Shown: positions 15,901-27,100 of the stretch, one piece after another
Position numbering within the stretch: position 1 is the first letter of the stretch
Layout of the letters: the number at the start of each line of letters is the position of its first letter
DNA from: Hymenobacter edaphi
Lineage (GTDB): Bacteria > Bacteroidota > Bacteroidia > Cytophagales > Hymenobacteraceae
Assembly: GCF_003258365.1 (NCBI RefSeq)
Contig: NZ_QHKM01000005.1
Coordinates: 306,492-370,491, forward strand
Direction: 5' to 3'
DNA: 64,000 bases
Translations under genes and position numbers: made by a program
The notes under the pieces: generated by a model
What the model was told of the DNA's origin: nothing
What the model saw: the letters and a program-made list of their open reading frames with translations, nothing else
Databases searched by the model: none

Positions 15901-16965
15901 ATGCTTGATACGCTGACGATTCGCACGCAGCGCACCCCGGCCTCGCGCCTGGGTGAGCTTGACCCGGCCAACATCGAATTTGGCAAGACCTTCGCCGACC
16001 ACATGTTCGTCGTCGACTATGCCAATGGCGAATGGCAGGAACCCCAGATTGTGCCCTTCGGCGACATGGCCGTGAGCCCCGCCAACTCGGCCCTGCACTA
16101 CGGGCAGGCCATTTTTGAGGGCATGAAAGCCTACCGCACCACCTCGGGCGAGGTGCAGCTGTTTCGCCCCACCGACAACTGCCGCCGCCTGAACCTCTCG
16201 GCCGTGCGCATGTGCATGCCCGAAATTCCGGAGGAGCTGTTTATGCAGGGTCTGCTGCAGCTTGTGCGCCTCGATTCTGAGTGGGTGCCCTCGCAGGACG
16301 GCTACTCGCTCTACATCCGCCCCTTCATGTTCGCCACCGACGGCCTGCTGGGCGTGCGCCCGTCCGATACCTACCGCTTCGTCATCATCACCTGCCCGGC
16401 CGGCGCGTTCTACAACAAGCCTATCCGGGTGCGCTTCGAGGAGAAATACGTGCGCTCGGCCGAGGGCGGCGCCGGCTTTGCCAAGAATGCCGGCAACTAC
16501 GGCGCGGCCATGTACCCCACTAAGCTGGCCCAGCAGGACGGCTACAACCAGCTGATCTGGACCGACGCCTCCGAGCACCGCTACGTGGAGGAGTCGGGCA
16601 CGATGAACGCCATCTTTGTCATCGACGGCCGCCTGATAACCCCCGCCGTTAGCACGTCCATCCTCGACGGCATCACCCGCAAGAGCGTGCTGCAGCTGGC
16701 CCGCGACTGGGGCATGCCGGTGGAGGAGCGCAAGGTGTCGGTGCACGAAATCGTGGAAGCGGCCCAGAACGGCACCCTGCAGGAAGCCTTCGGCGTGGGC
16801 ACGGCCGCAACCATTGCCTCCATTGCCGTCATCGGCTTCGAGGGCACCGATTACACCCTGCCCGAGCTGACCGATGCGGCCTTCTCGCGCCGCGTCGGCA
16901 AAACCCTCGACGCCATCCGTGCCGGCCAGGCGCCCGACCCGCACAACTGGATGGTGCGCGTATAA
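15901..16965 (+). CDS. ilvE: Branched-chain amino acid aminotransferase
   Basis: 354 residues, the class II (eukaryote-like, long) form of the fold-type IV aminotransferases. It interconverts leucine, isoleucine and valine with their 2-oxo acids using PLP. The catalytic lysine is most likely Lys195 in AGFAKNAGNYGA. Other family segments are ALHYGQAIFEGMKAYR near residue 64, YIRPFMFATD near 138 and the phosphate-binding GVGTAATIASI in the C-terminal part. ATG at 15901. It is 63 bp after the PduO gene on the same strand. Confidence 0.95.
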   Translation: MLDTLTIRTQRTPASRLGELDPANIEFGKTFADHMFVVDYANGEWQEPQIVPFGDMAVSPANSALHYGQAIFEGMKAYRTTSGEVQLFRPTDNCRRLNLSAVRMCMPEIPEELFMQGLLQLVRLDSEWVPSQDGYSLYIRPFMFATDGLLGVRPSDTYRFVIITCPAGAFYNKPIRVRFEEKYVRSAEGGAGFAKNAGNYGAAMYPTKLAQQDGYNQLIWTDASEHRYVEESGTMNAIFVIDGRLITPAVSTSILDGITRKSVLQLARDWGMPVEERKVSVHEIVEAAQNGTLQEAFGVGTAATIASIAVIGFEGTDYTLPELTDAAFSRRVGKTLDAIRAGQAPDPHNWMVRV

Positions 16966-17040
16966 GCCCCCGACACTACCAGGCAACCGCCCGTTGCCGG
17001 CCATTTACCGGCCGGCAGCGGGCGGCGCTGTTTATCGGAC

Positions 17041-17048
17041 TACCTTTG
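17041..17048 (+). promoter_or_regulatory. prfB: -7 box TACCTTTG for prfB
   Basis: An exact TAnnTTTG match 84 bp before the prfB ATG (17133), leaving a normal-length leader. Confidence 0.5.
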
Positions 17049-17132
17049 CCCGCATTCCGCTGCCGCGCCGGCAGCCCGGGCCGCTTTCCGGTCCGTTTTT
17101 TCTCACCCCGCTACCCTTTCGCGCAGACCCCT

Positions 17133-18210
17133 ATGACTGCAGAGCAAGTGAAAGACCTGAGAGGCCGTGTGGAGGCCTTGAGGAGGTACCTTTGACTACG
17201 ATAACCGCAAAGCCCAGGTAACCGACCTGGAACAGCAAAGCCAGTCGCCCGGCTTCTGGGACGACTCCAAAAAGGCCGAAGCCACCCTGAAGGAGCTGAA
17301 AGGCATCAAGGTGTGGACCGACGACTACGAAGCCGCCGAGAAGACCCTCGACGACCTCGACGTGCTCTTTGATTTCTACAAGGAAGGCGAGGCCACCGAA
17401 ACGGAAATCAAAGCGGAGTACGACAAGACCGTGCAGGCGGTGGAGCAGCTGGAGTTCAAGCGCATGCTCTCCAACGAGGAAGACCAGCTCTCGGCCATTC
17501 TCGAAATCAACCCCGGCGCGGGCGGCACCGAAAGCCAGGACTGGGCCGAGATGCTCATGCGCATGTACATCATGTGGGGCGAAAAGCACGGCTTCACGGT
17601 GCGCGAGGTCAACTACCAGCCGGGCGAAGGCGCCGGCATCAAGTCGGCCACCTTGGAAATCGACGGACAGTTTGCCTACGGCTACCTCAAAAGCGAAATC
17701 GGTGTGCACCGCCTCGTGCGCATCTCCCCGTTCGACAGCAGCGGCCGGCGGCACACCTCGTTTGCGTCGGTGTTTGCCTACCCGGTGGTCGATGACAGCA
17801 TCAACATCACCATCAACCCCGCCGACATCAGCTGGGACACGTTTCGGGCCGGCGGCGCCGGCGGGCAGAACGTGAACAAAGTGGAAACCGCCGTGCGCCT
17901 CACCCACGCCCCGTCCGGCATCATCATCGCCGTGCAGATTGAGCGCAGCCAGCTCATGAACAAGGAACACGCCCTGCGCATGCTTAAGTCGCGCCTGTAC
18001 CAGATTGAAATGGACAAGCGCAACGCGGCCCGCGCCGAAGTGGAAGCCGGCAAGAAGCGTATCGACTTTGGTTCGCAGATCCGCAACTACGTGCTGCACC
18101 CCTACAAGCTCATCAAGGACATCCGCACCGGGGTGGAGCGCACCGATGTACAGAACGTCCTCGATGGCGACCTGGACGAGTACATCAAAGCATGGCTGAT
18201 GGAAAACTAA
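17133..18210 (+). CDS. prfB: Peptide chain release factor 2, with programmed +1 frameshift
   Basis: The first 20 codons ([20 protein letters not shown]) run from ATG 17133 to CTT 17190-17192, followed by an in-frame TGA at 17193-17195. Reading resumes at 17194 in the +1 frame with [15 protein letters not shown] and continues to 18210, giving about 358 residues. The protein has the RF2-specific SPF tripeptide ([12 protein letters not shown]) and the catalytic GGQ in [14 protein letters not shown]2 releases peptides at UGA and UAA, and the shift at its own UGA is the known autoregulatory switch. A long hairpin follows the stop. Confidence 0.97.
17181..17196 (+). promoter_or_regulatory. prfB: RF2 programmed +1 frameshift site
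   Basis: AGGAGGTACCTTTGAC combines an internal Shine-Dalgarno-like AGGAGG (17181-17186), the slippery CTT and the UGA followed by C. This is the classic arrangement for RF2 autoregulation: low RF2 lets the ribosome slip +1 instead of terminating. Confidence 0.95.
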
Positions 18211-18230
18211 GCGCTTCAGCAGCCTTCACT

Positions 18231-18283
18231 GAAGCCAAAAGAAAAGGGCCGCCCAGTTTGGGCGGCCCTTTTCTTTTGGCTTC
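18231..18283. terminator. Bidirectional terminator between prfB and the susD-like gene
   Basis: Perfect 25-bp arms (18231-18255 and 18259-18283) with a 3-nt loop. The outer part of each arm is A/T-rich (AAAAGAAAA and TTTTCTTTT), giving a T-tract in both directions. It lies 20 bp after prfB and 8 bp before the end of the converging SusD-like gene. Confidence 0.9.
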
Positions 18284-18290
18284 GGGGCGG

Positions 18291-19946
18291 TTAGTCAACC
18301 ACGTCCCAGAAGATTTTGGTGTACTGATCAACCGTCGGTACGTTGCTCAGGTTGGTGCTGAACTCGCTCAGCGGGTAGAGCAGACGCGTGGGCAGCTTGT
18401 TCTGAGCTGCCTGAACCGACAGCGGGATGCGCGGCAGGCCGGTACGACGGATGTCGTCCCAGGCTTCCACACTAGCCACCGAGTTCAGCGCCAGGTACTT
18501 CTGGTAGATGATAACGGACTGCTTGCCCAGGCTGTTGGCCACGGCGAGGTCGTAGTTCACCAGCGGGTTCGTGGTATTGGCCGTGATGTACGTGTTGAAC
18601 TGCGCGATACCAGCGGCATTGGCCGTGGTTTGCGAAGCCAGCGTGGCACCGTTGATGGCACCCAGCGTGGTGGTAGCAGGACGGTAGAAGTACAGGAACG
18701 AAGCCTTGATGCCGTCCAGGAAATCCTGCTTGGCCAGTACTTCATCGGCCGCACCGGAGGCGGTCATCAGGCCGCGGGTTTCGGCTTCAGCCTTGTTGAA
18801 GTGGTGCTCCGCCAGCAACATCAGCGGCGTGGGCTGGGTCAGGCCTTTGAAGATACCGCCGCTGGCCGTGGCCGATTCCGTACCCCGGAAGCGCGAAGCC
18901 TGGCGCGTGGTGGCCGTAGCCGTACCAACCGTGGGAGGCGAAGCCTCGCCGAGTACCCCGCCAACGTAGCCCGGCGTGTTCACGCCGCCAATCACACGAG
19001 CACCCAGCGTGTACAGCTGCGAAACGCGCGGATCGTTGTTGGTGTTGTACTGGTCGATGATGAACTGCGTCGGAACTTGGTAGTTACGCTCCGTGGCGCC
19101 GGTACCGGCTACCGTGTAGGCGTAGCGGTTGTACAGCGGGTTCTGCTGGCTGGCGTTCTGGGCGTAGCCAGGCTGCACCACCACGTCGGAGGTAATGAAA
19201 CCATCCGGAGCCGTGCGCAGAGCAGCTAGCTGCGTGCGCACTTCCGTATCGATGGTGGCGTTGCCCGTCTGCGACTCGCGCAGCAGGATGCGCAGCTTCA
19301 GGCTGTTGGCAAACTGCTTCCACTTGGTCATGTTGCCGCCGAAAACGATGTCTTCGGTACCAACTGCCCGCGAGCTTGCATCAGCGGCGGCCGTGTTGAT
19401 GTCAGCCACGGCACCCGTCAGCTGCACCACCAAGTCTTTGTAGATGTCCTGCGCCTTGTCGTAAGACGGCGTCACGGCGCCAGCACCCTTCAGCGCCTGC
19501 GAGTACGGAATGTCCCCGTACTGGTCGACCAGCAGCAGGAAGCCGTAGGCCTTCATGATGCGGCCGATGGCGGCGTGGTTCGGGTAGCCGGTGGCAGTAC
19601 CACGAGTCTGAATGATGTTGTAGTCATTCAGGTTGTCGTAGGTGTTGTCGAACAGGCCCGCGTAGTACGAGGTCGAGTAGTTGTAGGTCTGCTCCTCGCC
19701 GTAGCCGCTGACGGTGTTGGTCTTGGTCCAGTAGCCGGCAGCCCAGCTGGCGTAGCTGTTGTAGCTGGGGGTGTTACCCGTGTAGATGGCGGCCGTGGTG
19801 TTCAGCGCCTGCGCCAGCACGACGTCCGGCGTTACCGATTCCGCCGTGAAGGCGTTCGGGTTGGTGTTGATATCGAGAAACTTCTCGCAGCTGGTTGTAG
19901 CAGCCGTAAGCGCTGCCGCAAACAGGATTCTGGGTAGTACTTTCAT
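18291..19946 (-). CDS. SusD-like outer-membrane lipoprotein (SusD-like_2 type)
   Basis: 551 residues. The signal peptide ends in TATTSC, so Cys20 is the lipidated residue. EKFLDINTNPNAFT right after it is the usual opening of the SusD-like_2 group. SusD proteins cap the SusC transporter at the cell surface and capture the ligand. The gene starts 15 bp after its SusC partner at 19962-23225, on the same strand. No glycanase, peptidase or regulator is nearby, so the ligand cannot be inferred. Confidence 0.95.
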   Translation of the reverse strand: MKVLPRILFAAALTAATTSCEKFLDINTNPNAFTAESVTPDVVLAQALNTTAAIYTGNTPSYNSYASWAAGYWTKTNTVSGYGEEQTYNYSTSYYAGLFDNTYDNLNDYNIIQTRGTATGYPNHAAIGRIMKAYGFLLLVDQYGDIPYSQALKGAGAVTPSYDKAQDIYKDLVVQLTGAVADINTAAADASSRAVGTEDIVFGGNMTKWKQFANSLKLRILLRESQTGNATIDTEVRTQLAALRTAPDGFITSDVVVQPGYAQNASQQNPLYNRYAYTVAGTGATERNYQVPTQFIIDQYNTNNDPRVSQLYTLGARVIGGVNTPGYVGGVLGEASPPTVGTATATTRQASRFRGTESATASGGIFKGLTQPTPLMLLAEHHFNKAEAETRGLMTASGAADEVLAKQDFLDGIKASFLYFYRPATTTLGAINGATLASQTTANAAGIAQFNTYITANTTNPLVNYDLAVANSLGKQSVIIYQKYLALNSVASVEAWDDIRRTGLPRIPLSVQAAQNKLPTRLLYPLSEFSTNLSNVPTVDQYTKIFWDVVD

Positions 19947-19961
19947 GGATGTAAGAGCAGC

Positions 19962-22900
19962 TTAGAGAGTTACGTTCAGCGTTGCCCCGTAGAACTTGGT
20001 AGGCGGCGTATTCAGGTTGGTGTTGATACCGATGGCGTTGGAGTTCGAGAAGCTGAATTCCGGGTCGGTGTAGATGTTTTCTTTCGGCACCCACGTGAAG
20101 ATGTTACGACCGAAGAAGTTAATCGAAGCACCCTTCACGAAGCCGACTTTCGATACCACCGACGTGGGCAGCGCGTAGGCCAGCGACACTTCGCGGATCT
20201 TGAAGAACTTACCGGAAGTCACGTAGTTTTCAGCCACCGTGCGGTTCCAGGTCGAGTTCTGCGCCCAGAATTCGGCACCACCCGGGGTCACGCCCGAGGT
20301 GTTCGGCACGTAGGACACGTTGCCGTTGGCGTCGGTCTGCGGAATAGCCGAGTTGGGGTACACAAAGTTCTGACGGTCGTACTGCGCGCTGCGGGCACCG
20401 CTGCCGGTGAAGTCGAGGTCCTCACCGATAGAGTTATACACTACGTAGCCCGTGCGAAGTTCCCCTTGACCAGCCAAAGTGATGCCTTTGAAGGTCAGCG
20501 AGGTGTTGAAGCCGTAACGATACTTGGGCTGGGTGTTGCCGAAGGTCATCAGGTCACCTGCTTTAACCGGGAAGTAGTACTGCGTCGGGTCGCCCGTCGG
20601 ATCGTACGTGTTCCGGGTCGGGGCCATGGCAATCAGGTTGGTGTTGGGGGCACGCTGGTAGTACGAGCCACGCAGGATCGGGAACGGCTGGCCCGGGATG
20701 GCGTACACCTGCGCGTTACCGCCCGACGACAGCGCCAGCTGCGTCAGGCCGTTCGGCAGCGAGATTACCTCGTTGGCGTTGTAGTTGAAGTTGCCACCAA
20801 CGGTCCAGCTGAAGCCGTTGTCCAGACGCACCGGCGTCAGGTTCAGGTCGATTTCAACCCCGGTGTTTTCCACTTCCCCGGCGTTGATCAGGTTCGAGGA
20901 GTAGCCCGTGGCGCGGGAAATGCTGACCGGAATGGTCTGGTCCTTACTGTTCTGCTTGTAGTAGGTCACCGCACCGGCTACGCGGCGCTTCAGGAAGCTC
21001 AGCTCCAGACCTACTTCGTACGAAACAGTGGTTTCAGGCGTCAGCGCGGGGTTCACCTGCTCGTTGTCGGCCGTGTACGAAGCCGTGGCGCCGAAGGGGT
21101 AGCCCGTACCCAGGCTCAGCGTGGGGTCCAGACGGTAAGCCCCGAAGCTCTGGTACACGCCCACCGTGCTGTTGAAAGCGCCGGAGGTGGTACCGCCCAG
21201 GTTGATCTGGCTTACCTTGGTGATACCGCCGCGAATCTTACCGTAGTCGAGGAACGAAGCGTCTTTCAGAGCCGGAACGGCGTTGCTGAAGATAAACGAT
21301 GCGTCGACGGCCGGGTAGAAGAAGCTGCGGTTGTCTTTGCTCAGGTTCGATACGTTGTCGTAGCGACCCGAACCGTGCAGGTACACGAAGTCTTTGTAGC
21401 CAACGGTAGCGTCGGCGTAGAACGCGTACGAACGAACCCGGGCCGAAGCGTCGGCGCCGGTCAGGTTGCCCACGCGGTTCGACAGGTTGAACAGGCCCGA
21501 AGCCGACAGACCGGCCGAAGCCACGTTGCGGTAGTTGGAGCTGAACTGCTGCACGTTGTTACCCAGGATGGCCTGCAGGGTGATGTCGCCGAACGACTTG
21601 TCCATGCTCAGGAAGGCATCCGAGTTGATGCGGTTCTGGTTGCTGGCAATGTCACGTACAAAGCCGCCCGGCTGGTAGCTCTTGTAGGTGTGCTCCAGCG
21701 TGTAGGTGCTCAGGCGCAGGCGGTCCTGGCTCTGCAGGCTCGACTGGTCGATGTTGGTAATACCGATGCGGTACTGGGCACGCAGCCAGTCGAAGATTTT
21801 GTACGACAGGTCAATGCTACCAATCAGCGTATTACGGTTATCCTTCGTACGGTTGTTGTCGAGGATGTAGTACGGGTTGTGGTAGAAGTTATTGTAGTAG
21901 CCGTCGGGCGTAGCGTACGGGTTGTTCTTCCAGTCTTTGTACGAGGTGAGCGGCACCTGCACGCCGGTGTTGAACCAATTCCAGTACACCGACTCGTCGC
22001 GGGTCAGGTTCGACGTTGCGTCTACCCGCTGCAGGGTGTACGATACGTTGGTGCCCACCGTCAGGCGGTTGAACTCGTGCGAGGCGTTGAAGCGGAACGT
22101 GTTACGGTCGAACTTGTCCTTGGGCACGATACCATTGTTGCGCACGTTCTGGTACGAGGCGTAGTACTTGGTTTTCTCGTCTCCACCGGAGAAGGTCACC
22201 GAGTTCTGCATCTGGTAGCCCGTGTTCCAGAACTTGCGCTTTTCGTCCTCACGAGCGACGTACGGCATCATCTGGGTGGTGCCGTCGGCCAGCACGTTGC
22301 CCAGCGGGCGTACCACACCGTCGAAGCGGGGGCCGAACTGCTGGTTTTCGAAGCTGTTGTACTGGTAGTCTTCGTTCAGGTCGACCTCGTTGTTCGGGGC
22401 GTACGGCTCGCGGGTTTGGTTCCACGAGTTGGCGCCCAGACCAAACTGCGTCTGGAAGTCGGGCAGGAACGAGATAGATTCAAACTGCGACGTCTGCGAG
22501 AACGTGACCTGCGACGTGGCGGAGCCTTTCTTGGTGGTGATTACCAGAGCGCCGTTCGAAGCCTGCGAGCCGTAGAGAGCGGCGGCGTTGGCGCCTTTCA
22601 GCACCGAGATGCTGGCCACGTCGTCCGGGTTCAGCGCGAGCAGTGCATCGTTGGTAGAGATGTTGCCATCAATAACGATCAGGGCTTCGTTGTTACCCAG
22701 CAGCGAGCGGTTGCCGCGCAGCGTAACGCGCACCTGCGGGCTTACACCGGCACCGATGGTTTGTACCTGCAGACCGGATACTTTACCAGTCAGGCCGTTG
22801 GTTACGTTGGTCACACGGGCCTGCGTAACTTCTTTGGTATCAAGCGTGGCGGTAGCATAACCTACCTGCCGCTCCTGACGCTGAATGCCCAGGGCACCCG

Positions 22901-23225
22901 TAACGACCACTTCACCGAGCTGCTTGGTGTCATTGGCCAGCGTTACGTTGATAACCGAAGCATTACCTACCGGACGTTCAATCGTCACGTAGCCGATAGA
23001 TGAGAAGACGAGGGTAGAGGCGTCAGCCGGTACGTTGAGGGTGTACGAGCCGTCGGCGTTCGTGGAAGCGCCGTTAGTAGTACCCTTTACCAGAACCGTC
23101 ACACCAGGTAGTCCTTGCCCACTGGAAGCATCCAGAACGCGACCCGAGATGGATCGGCTCTGCGCTGCTGCCTCGTGCACCATAAGAGGTGCCGCCAGCA
23201 GCGACGCTACTAGAAGTTTTTTCAT
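19962..23225 (-). CDS. SusC/RagA-type TonB-dependent outer-membrane transporter
   Basis: 1087 residues from the ATG at 23225, which gives the signal peptide MKKLLVASLLAAPLMVHEAAA. The mature protein opens with a carboxypeptidase-regulatory-like domain (SISGRVLDASSGQGLPGVTVLVKG), then the TonB box region and plug (GNRSLLGNNEALIVIDGN, then SISVLKGANAAALYGSQASNGALVITTKKG), then a large beta-barrel ending in a short aromatic strand. It imports the ligand handed over by its SusD partner downstream. No N-terminal STN signalling domain is present, so anti-sigma signalling is unlikely. Confidence 0.96.
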   Translation of the reverse strand: MKKLLVASLLAAPLMVHEAAAQSRSISGRVLDASSGQGLPGVTVLVKGTTNGASTNADGSYTLNVPADASTLVFSSIGYVTIERPVGNASVINVTLANDTKQLGEVVVTGALGIQRQERQVGYATATLDTKEVTQARVTNVTNGLTGKVSGLQVQTIGAGVSPQVRVTLRGNRSLLGNNEALIVIDGNISTNDALLALNPDDVASISVLKGANAAALYGSQASNGALVITTKKGSATSQVTFSQTSQFESISFLPDFQTQFGLGANSWNQTREPYAPNNEVDLNEDYQYNSFENQQFGPRFDGVVRPLGNVLADGTTQMMPYVAREDEKRKFWNTGYQMQNSVTFSGGDEKTKYYASYQNVRNNGIVPKDKFDRNTFRFNASHEFNRLTVGTNVSYTLQRVDATSNLTRDESVYWNWFNTGVQVPLTSYKDWKNNPYATPDGYYNNFYHNPYYILDNNRTKDNRNTLIGSIDLSYKIFDWLRAQYRIGITNIDQSSLQSQDRLRLSTYTLEHTYKSYQPGGFVRDIASNQNRINSDAFLSMDKSFGDITLQAILGNNVQQFSSNYRNVASAGLSASGLFNLSNRVGNLTGADASARVRSYAFYADATVGYKDFVYLHGSGRYDNVSNLSKDNRSFFYPAVDASFIFSNAVPALKDASFLDYGKIRGGITKVSQINLGGTTSGAFNSTVGVYQSFGAYRLDPTLSLGTGYPFGATASYTADNEQVNPALTPETTVSYEVGLELSFLKRRVAGAVTYYKQNSKDQTIPVSISRATGYSSNLINAGEVENTGVEIDLNLTPVRLDNGFSWTVGGNFNYNANEVISLPNGLTQLALSSGGNAQVYAIPGQPFPILRGSYYQRAPNTNLIAMAPTRNTYDPTGDPTQYYFPVKAGDLMTFGNTQPKYRYGFNTSLTFKGITLAGQGELRTGYVVYNSIGEDLDFTGSGARSAQYDRQNFVYPNSAIPQTDANGNVSYVPNTSGVTPGGAEFWAQNSTWNRTVAENYVTSGKFFKIREVSLAYALPTSVVSKVGFVKGASINFFGRNIFTWVPKENIYTDPEFSFSNSNAIGINTNLNTPPTKFYGATLNVTL

Positions 23226-24169
23226 TTGTAGAAAGTGAGTGATGGTGAATGAGTGTCGCCAAATATAATCAAAGTTTGTATTCGCTCTATAAATGGATTC
23301 TGGCAAAAAACGCCCATAGGATGCAATAACCTCAAAAAAAAGAGCCTCAACATCTCATTTCGCTAGTTACCCCCTCCGTCGCTGGCCCACTCCTTACTCC
23401 CCAACGCACCTCCCTGTCGATCAACTACATACCCTTGGCAACTCAGGTAGATCCGGCTTCCAGCACTAAATAAGCGCTTTTGATAAAAATAAAAAATATT
23501 AAAATAGTATTAAAGAATAACTGGATTTATCCAAGCTACTGCTAAGACCGGACCAGCAGCTTGATCCGGCAGGTTTTCGGCGTCCGCGCCAGCCCTTGAC
23601 GTTACTATATTCTATTGATTGTCCCGAATTACCGCTTTCGGCCCAGCGCAACGTGCCTTGCACCTCCCGCCGGCTGAAGTTTGCCGGCAACACCTGGAGT
23701 AGGACCAAAGGACGGATACTTTATATTCTACAGGGCTGGTTTTATGGCCGATGTAGCCCAGGCCAGACCTTTTCGGGGACGACTCAGGAACTGGCAGGCG
23801 TCGGGCAAGCGGCAATGCGCAACGGGCGCCGGCGTTGCGTGTCCCTTACGGCCAGCGCATTACCGCCAGCATTATTAATACCTCGCGGCCGTGGCGGTGC
23901 GGCCGGCATAATTGCTTCAGGACCATACCCCGAGCGGCGGCAAAAGAGCATTACGGCCCGCGTTCGGCCAACATAATCCGCACAACTCAGCTAATGAGGT
24001 AGGTACGTTGAGCGTGAACCCTTTATATTAGCACGCTCATTACTTACCCCAACTATAGATATCCACTCTTAGCTATTTAATTAGCCATCTTGCGTCCTTT
24101 TCCCTGAGTGCCCTCGACCACCCCCAGCCTAAACCTCCTCACACACCCATCATCCCTTTTTTTCACCGC
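23226..24169. other. 944-bp divergent intergenic region between two sus operons
   Basis: It carries the promoter regions of two divergent SusC genes. A -7 box for the minus-strand operon lies at 23260-23267. An AT-rich tract is at 23475-23520. The middle part (about 23560-23980) is GC-richer and contains open frames on both strands, but these resemble no protein and lack credible starts. Nothing else could be supported; a decayed gene in the middle is possible. Confidence 0.6.
23260..23267 (-). promoter_or_regulatory. -7 box TATATTTG for the minus-strand sus operon
   Basis: An exact TAnnTTTG match on the minus strand, 34 bp before the SusC ATG at 23225, in an AT-rich setting. Confidence 0.6.
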
Positions 24170-27100
24170 ATGAACAAACTTTTACTGGGCCTGATACCCT
24201 TGGCCGCCATTGTGCACCAAGCAAATGCCCAAACCCGGAGTCTGTCCGGGCGTGTCACTGACCGCAGCACCGGCGAAGGCATTCCCGGGGTAACGATTGT
24301 GGTTCCGGGCACGACGGTTGGCGTGTCGACCAACGCCGACGGCTCGTACGTTCTGGATTTGCCCGCTGGCAGCAAAACCCTGCGCATCAGCTCGGTGGGC
24401 TACCAGACGATGGAGCGCCCCGTGGGCAACGAAACGACGCTCAACATCGCCCTGGCCACCGACACGAAGATGACCAGCGAGGTAGTCGTGACGGGCTACG
24501 GCGGTTCGCAGGACATCAAGGACATCACCGGCTCGTTTGCCAAGCTTGATCAGACCAAGCTGACCTCGCAGCCGGTGCAGAGCGCTGACCAAGCCTTGGC
24601 CGGCCGGATTGCCGGGGTGCAGATTACCAACACCAGCGGTACGCTCGGCGACGCGGTAACGGTGCGCATCCGCGGCATCAACTCCATCAACGGCAGCTCC
24701 CAGCCGCTGTTCGTGGTCGACGGCATTCCGATGACGGAATTCGGCAACATGAACATCATGACCGATGGCGTGCGCTACAATCCGCTGGCCGACATCAACC
24801 CGAACGACATCGAGTCGATGACGGTGCTGAAGGACGCCTCGGCGGCGGCCATCTACGGTTCGCGCGCCACCAACGGGGTAATCCTCATCACGACCAAGAA
24901 AGGCAAGAACGGCCAGGCCAAACTGACCGTGAATGCCTCGACGGGCTTTATGCAGGCGGCCCGCCTGCCTGATCTGCTCAACGCCGCTGACTTCCGCGAC
25001 ATCACCAACGAGAAGTTCCTCAACGCGGGCAAAGGGGCGCCGGCCGCCAACGGCGACGCCAACGGCGACGGGGTGGAAGACGACACCGACTGGCTCAAGG
25101 AGGTGTACCACAAGGGCTTCATGCAGGATTACCAGCTGGCCCTGACCAGCGGTAACGACAAAGGCAGCTATTACGCCTCGGTGGGCTATTCGGACCTGAA
25201 AGGTTCGCTGATCAACAACCGCCTGCGGCGCGCCAACGGCCGCATCAACATGGAGCTGACGCCCAAGACCTGGGTGAAGGCCGGTGTTAACATCGGTTTC
25301 AACCACGCCCTCAACCAGGGCGTGCTGACGGATAAGTACCTGGCCGGGGCCACCGTAGCGGCCTACAACGCGCCGCCCAACGTGCCGGCGTACAACAACA
25401 GCGGCGGGTACAACCTGAGCGACGCGCTGAACATTGGCCTGGGCGGTTTCCGCAACCCCGATGGGAGCGTGGTGGGCAGCGACGGCGGGCTGGGCTTCAA
25501 CAATGCAGGCGCCATGACGCCCTTCATTCTGAACCGGTTCTTCCACCCGATTGCCAACCTGAACCTGCAGAAAAACAACAACACCCAGCGCCGTTTGCTG
25601 GGCAACTCGTACCTGACGCTGACGCCCCTGAAAGGCCTGAGCATCACGACCAAGTTCGGGCTGGATTACCTGAACAACTACGAGTACCAGTACAACGACC
25701 CGACCATTGCCGGTCTGGGCTACGACTGGGGCGGCAAGGCCGGTCCGGGTTCGGGCGGCCTGGTGCAGAAGTTCCGGGCTGACAACACGCTCTCGACCTG
25801 GCAGAACTACGCCACCTACTCCCACCTGTTCGGCGACAACCACAACATTGACGCCACGGCGGGCTACGAGCAGAACCTGGAGACGTACGAATCGTCGTTC
25901 AGCCAGGCCGCGTTCATTTCCGACGAGAAGTTCAAGGACGTGTACTCCGGCCTGTTCGATCAGGCGCAGTCCAACCAAGGCGGTTCGCGGGACGTGACGG
26001 CGTGGCAGTCGTTGTTTGGCCGCCTGAACTACTCGTTTTCGGACAAGTACTACGCCACGTTTACGGCCCGCCGCGACGGCAGCTCCCGTTTCGGCACTAC
26101 GCGCCGCTGGGGCTTCTTCCCCGGCGTTTCGGCCGGCTGGCGCATCTCGCGGGAGGCTTTCATGAGCAATATCAGCGTCATCAACGACCTGAAGCTGAAG
26201 GCCAGCTACGGCCTCGTCGGCAACAGCGCCGGTATTCCCTCCTACGCTTCGTCGACGCTGATCGGGCAGGGCCAGTACGGTCCGTTCCAGGGCTACGGCA
26301 TCAACCAGCTGACCAACCCGGCGCTGCGCTGGGAGACGGGCAAGAAGCTGGACATCGGCTTTGATGCCTCCATCATCAAGGATCGGATCAGCATCAACTT
26401 CGATTACTTCAACAACAACATCGACAACCTGCTGCTGGGCGTACCGGCCATCTACAGCACGGGTATTCCCCAAGGCGTTATTGCCCGCAACGTGGGTAAG
26501 ATGTACAACCGCGGGGTGGAGCTGACGGTCAACACGACCAACGTGGAAACGCCGACCGGCTTTAAGTGGACGTCGTCGTTTAACTACACCGTCATCAAGA
26601 ACCGGGTTACCGAACTGTCGACCGGTGGGGACGTTATCGCGCCGAACGCCGTTTTCCACCGCGCCAGCGAGGGCCACTCCATCACGGAGTACAAAATCCT
26701 GCAGTGGGCCGGCGTGAATCCGGCCAACGGCAACCCGCAGTGGTACGACGCCAACGGCAACCTGCGCGAGTACAGCCCGACGACGCAAACCTGGCAGCAG
26801 AACGGCGAATCGACCGTCGGCGGCAAACCGGTAGCGGCCGCTACTACCGCTACCGATGGGGTATGGACGGGCAAAACCAGCTTCCCGACCTGGTTTGGGG
26901 GGCTTGACAACACGTTCTCCTACAAAGGCCTGCAACTGGAGGTGTTCCTGCAGTACAGCGGCGGCAACTACCTCTACAACGCCACCCGCTCCAGCATGTT
27001 GACGAACTACGTCAGCAACAACTTTGTTGAAATCAAAGACCGGTGGAAGAGCCCGGGCGACGTGACGAATGTTCCGCGCCTGTTCGTCGGCGACAACACG

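Noticed and set aside
23596..23976. Protein gene in the divergent sus intergenic region
   Set aside because: Overlapping frames on both strands, no conserved motif and no promoter or start context; left as unexplained sequence.
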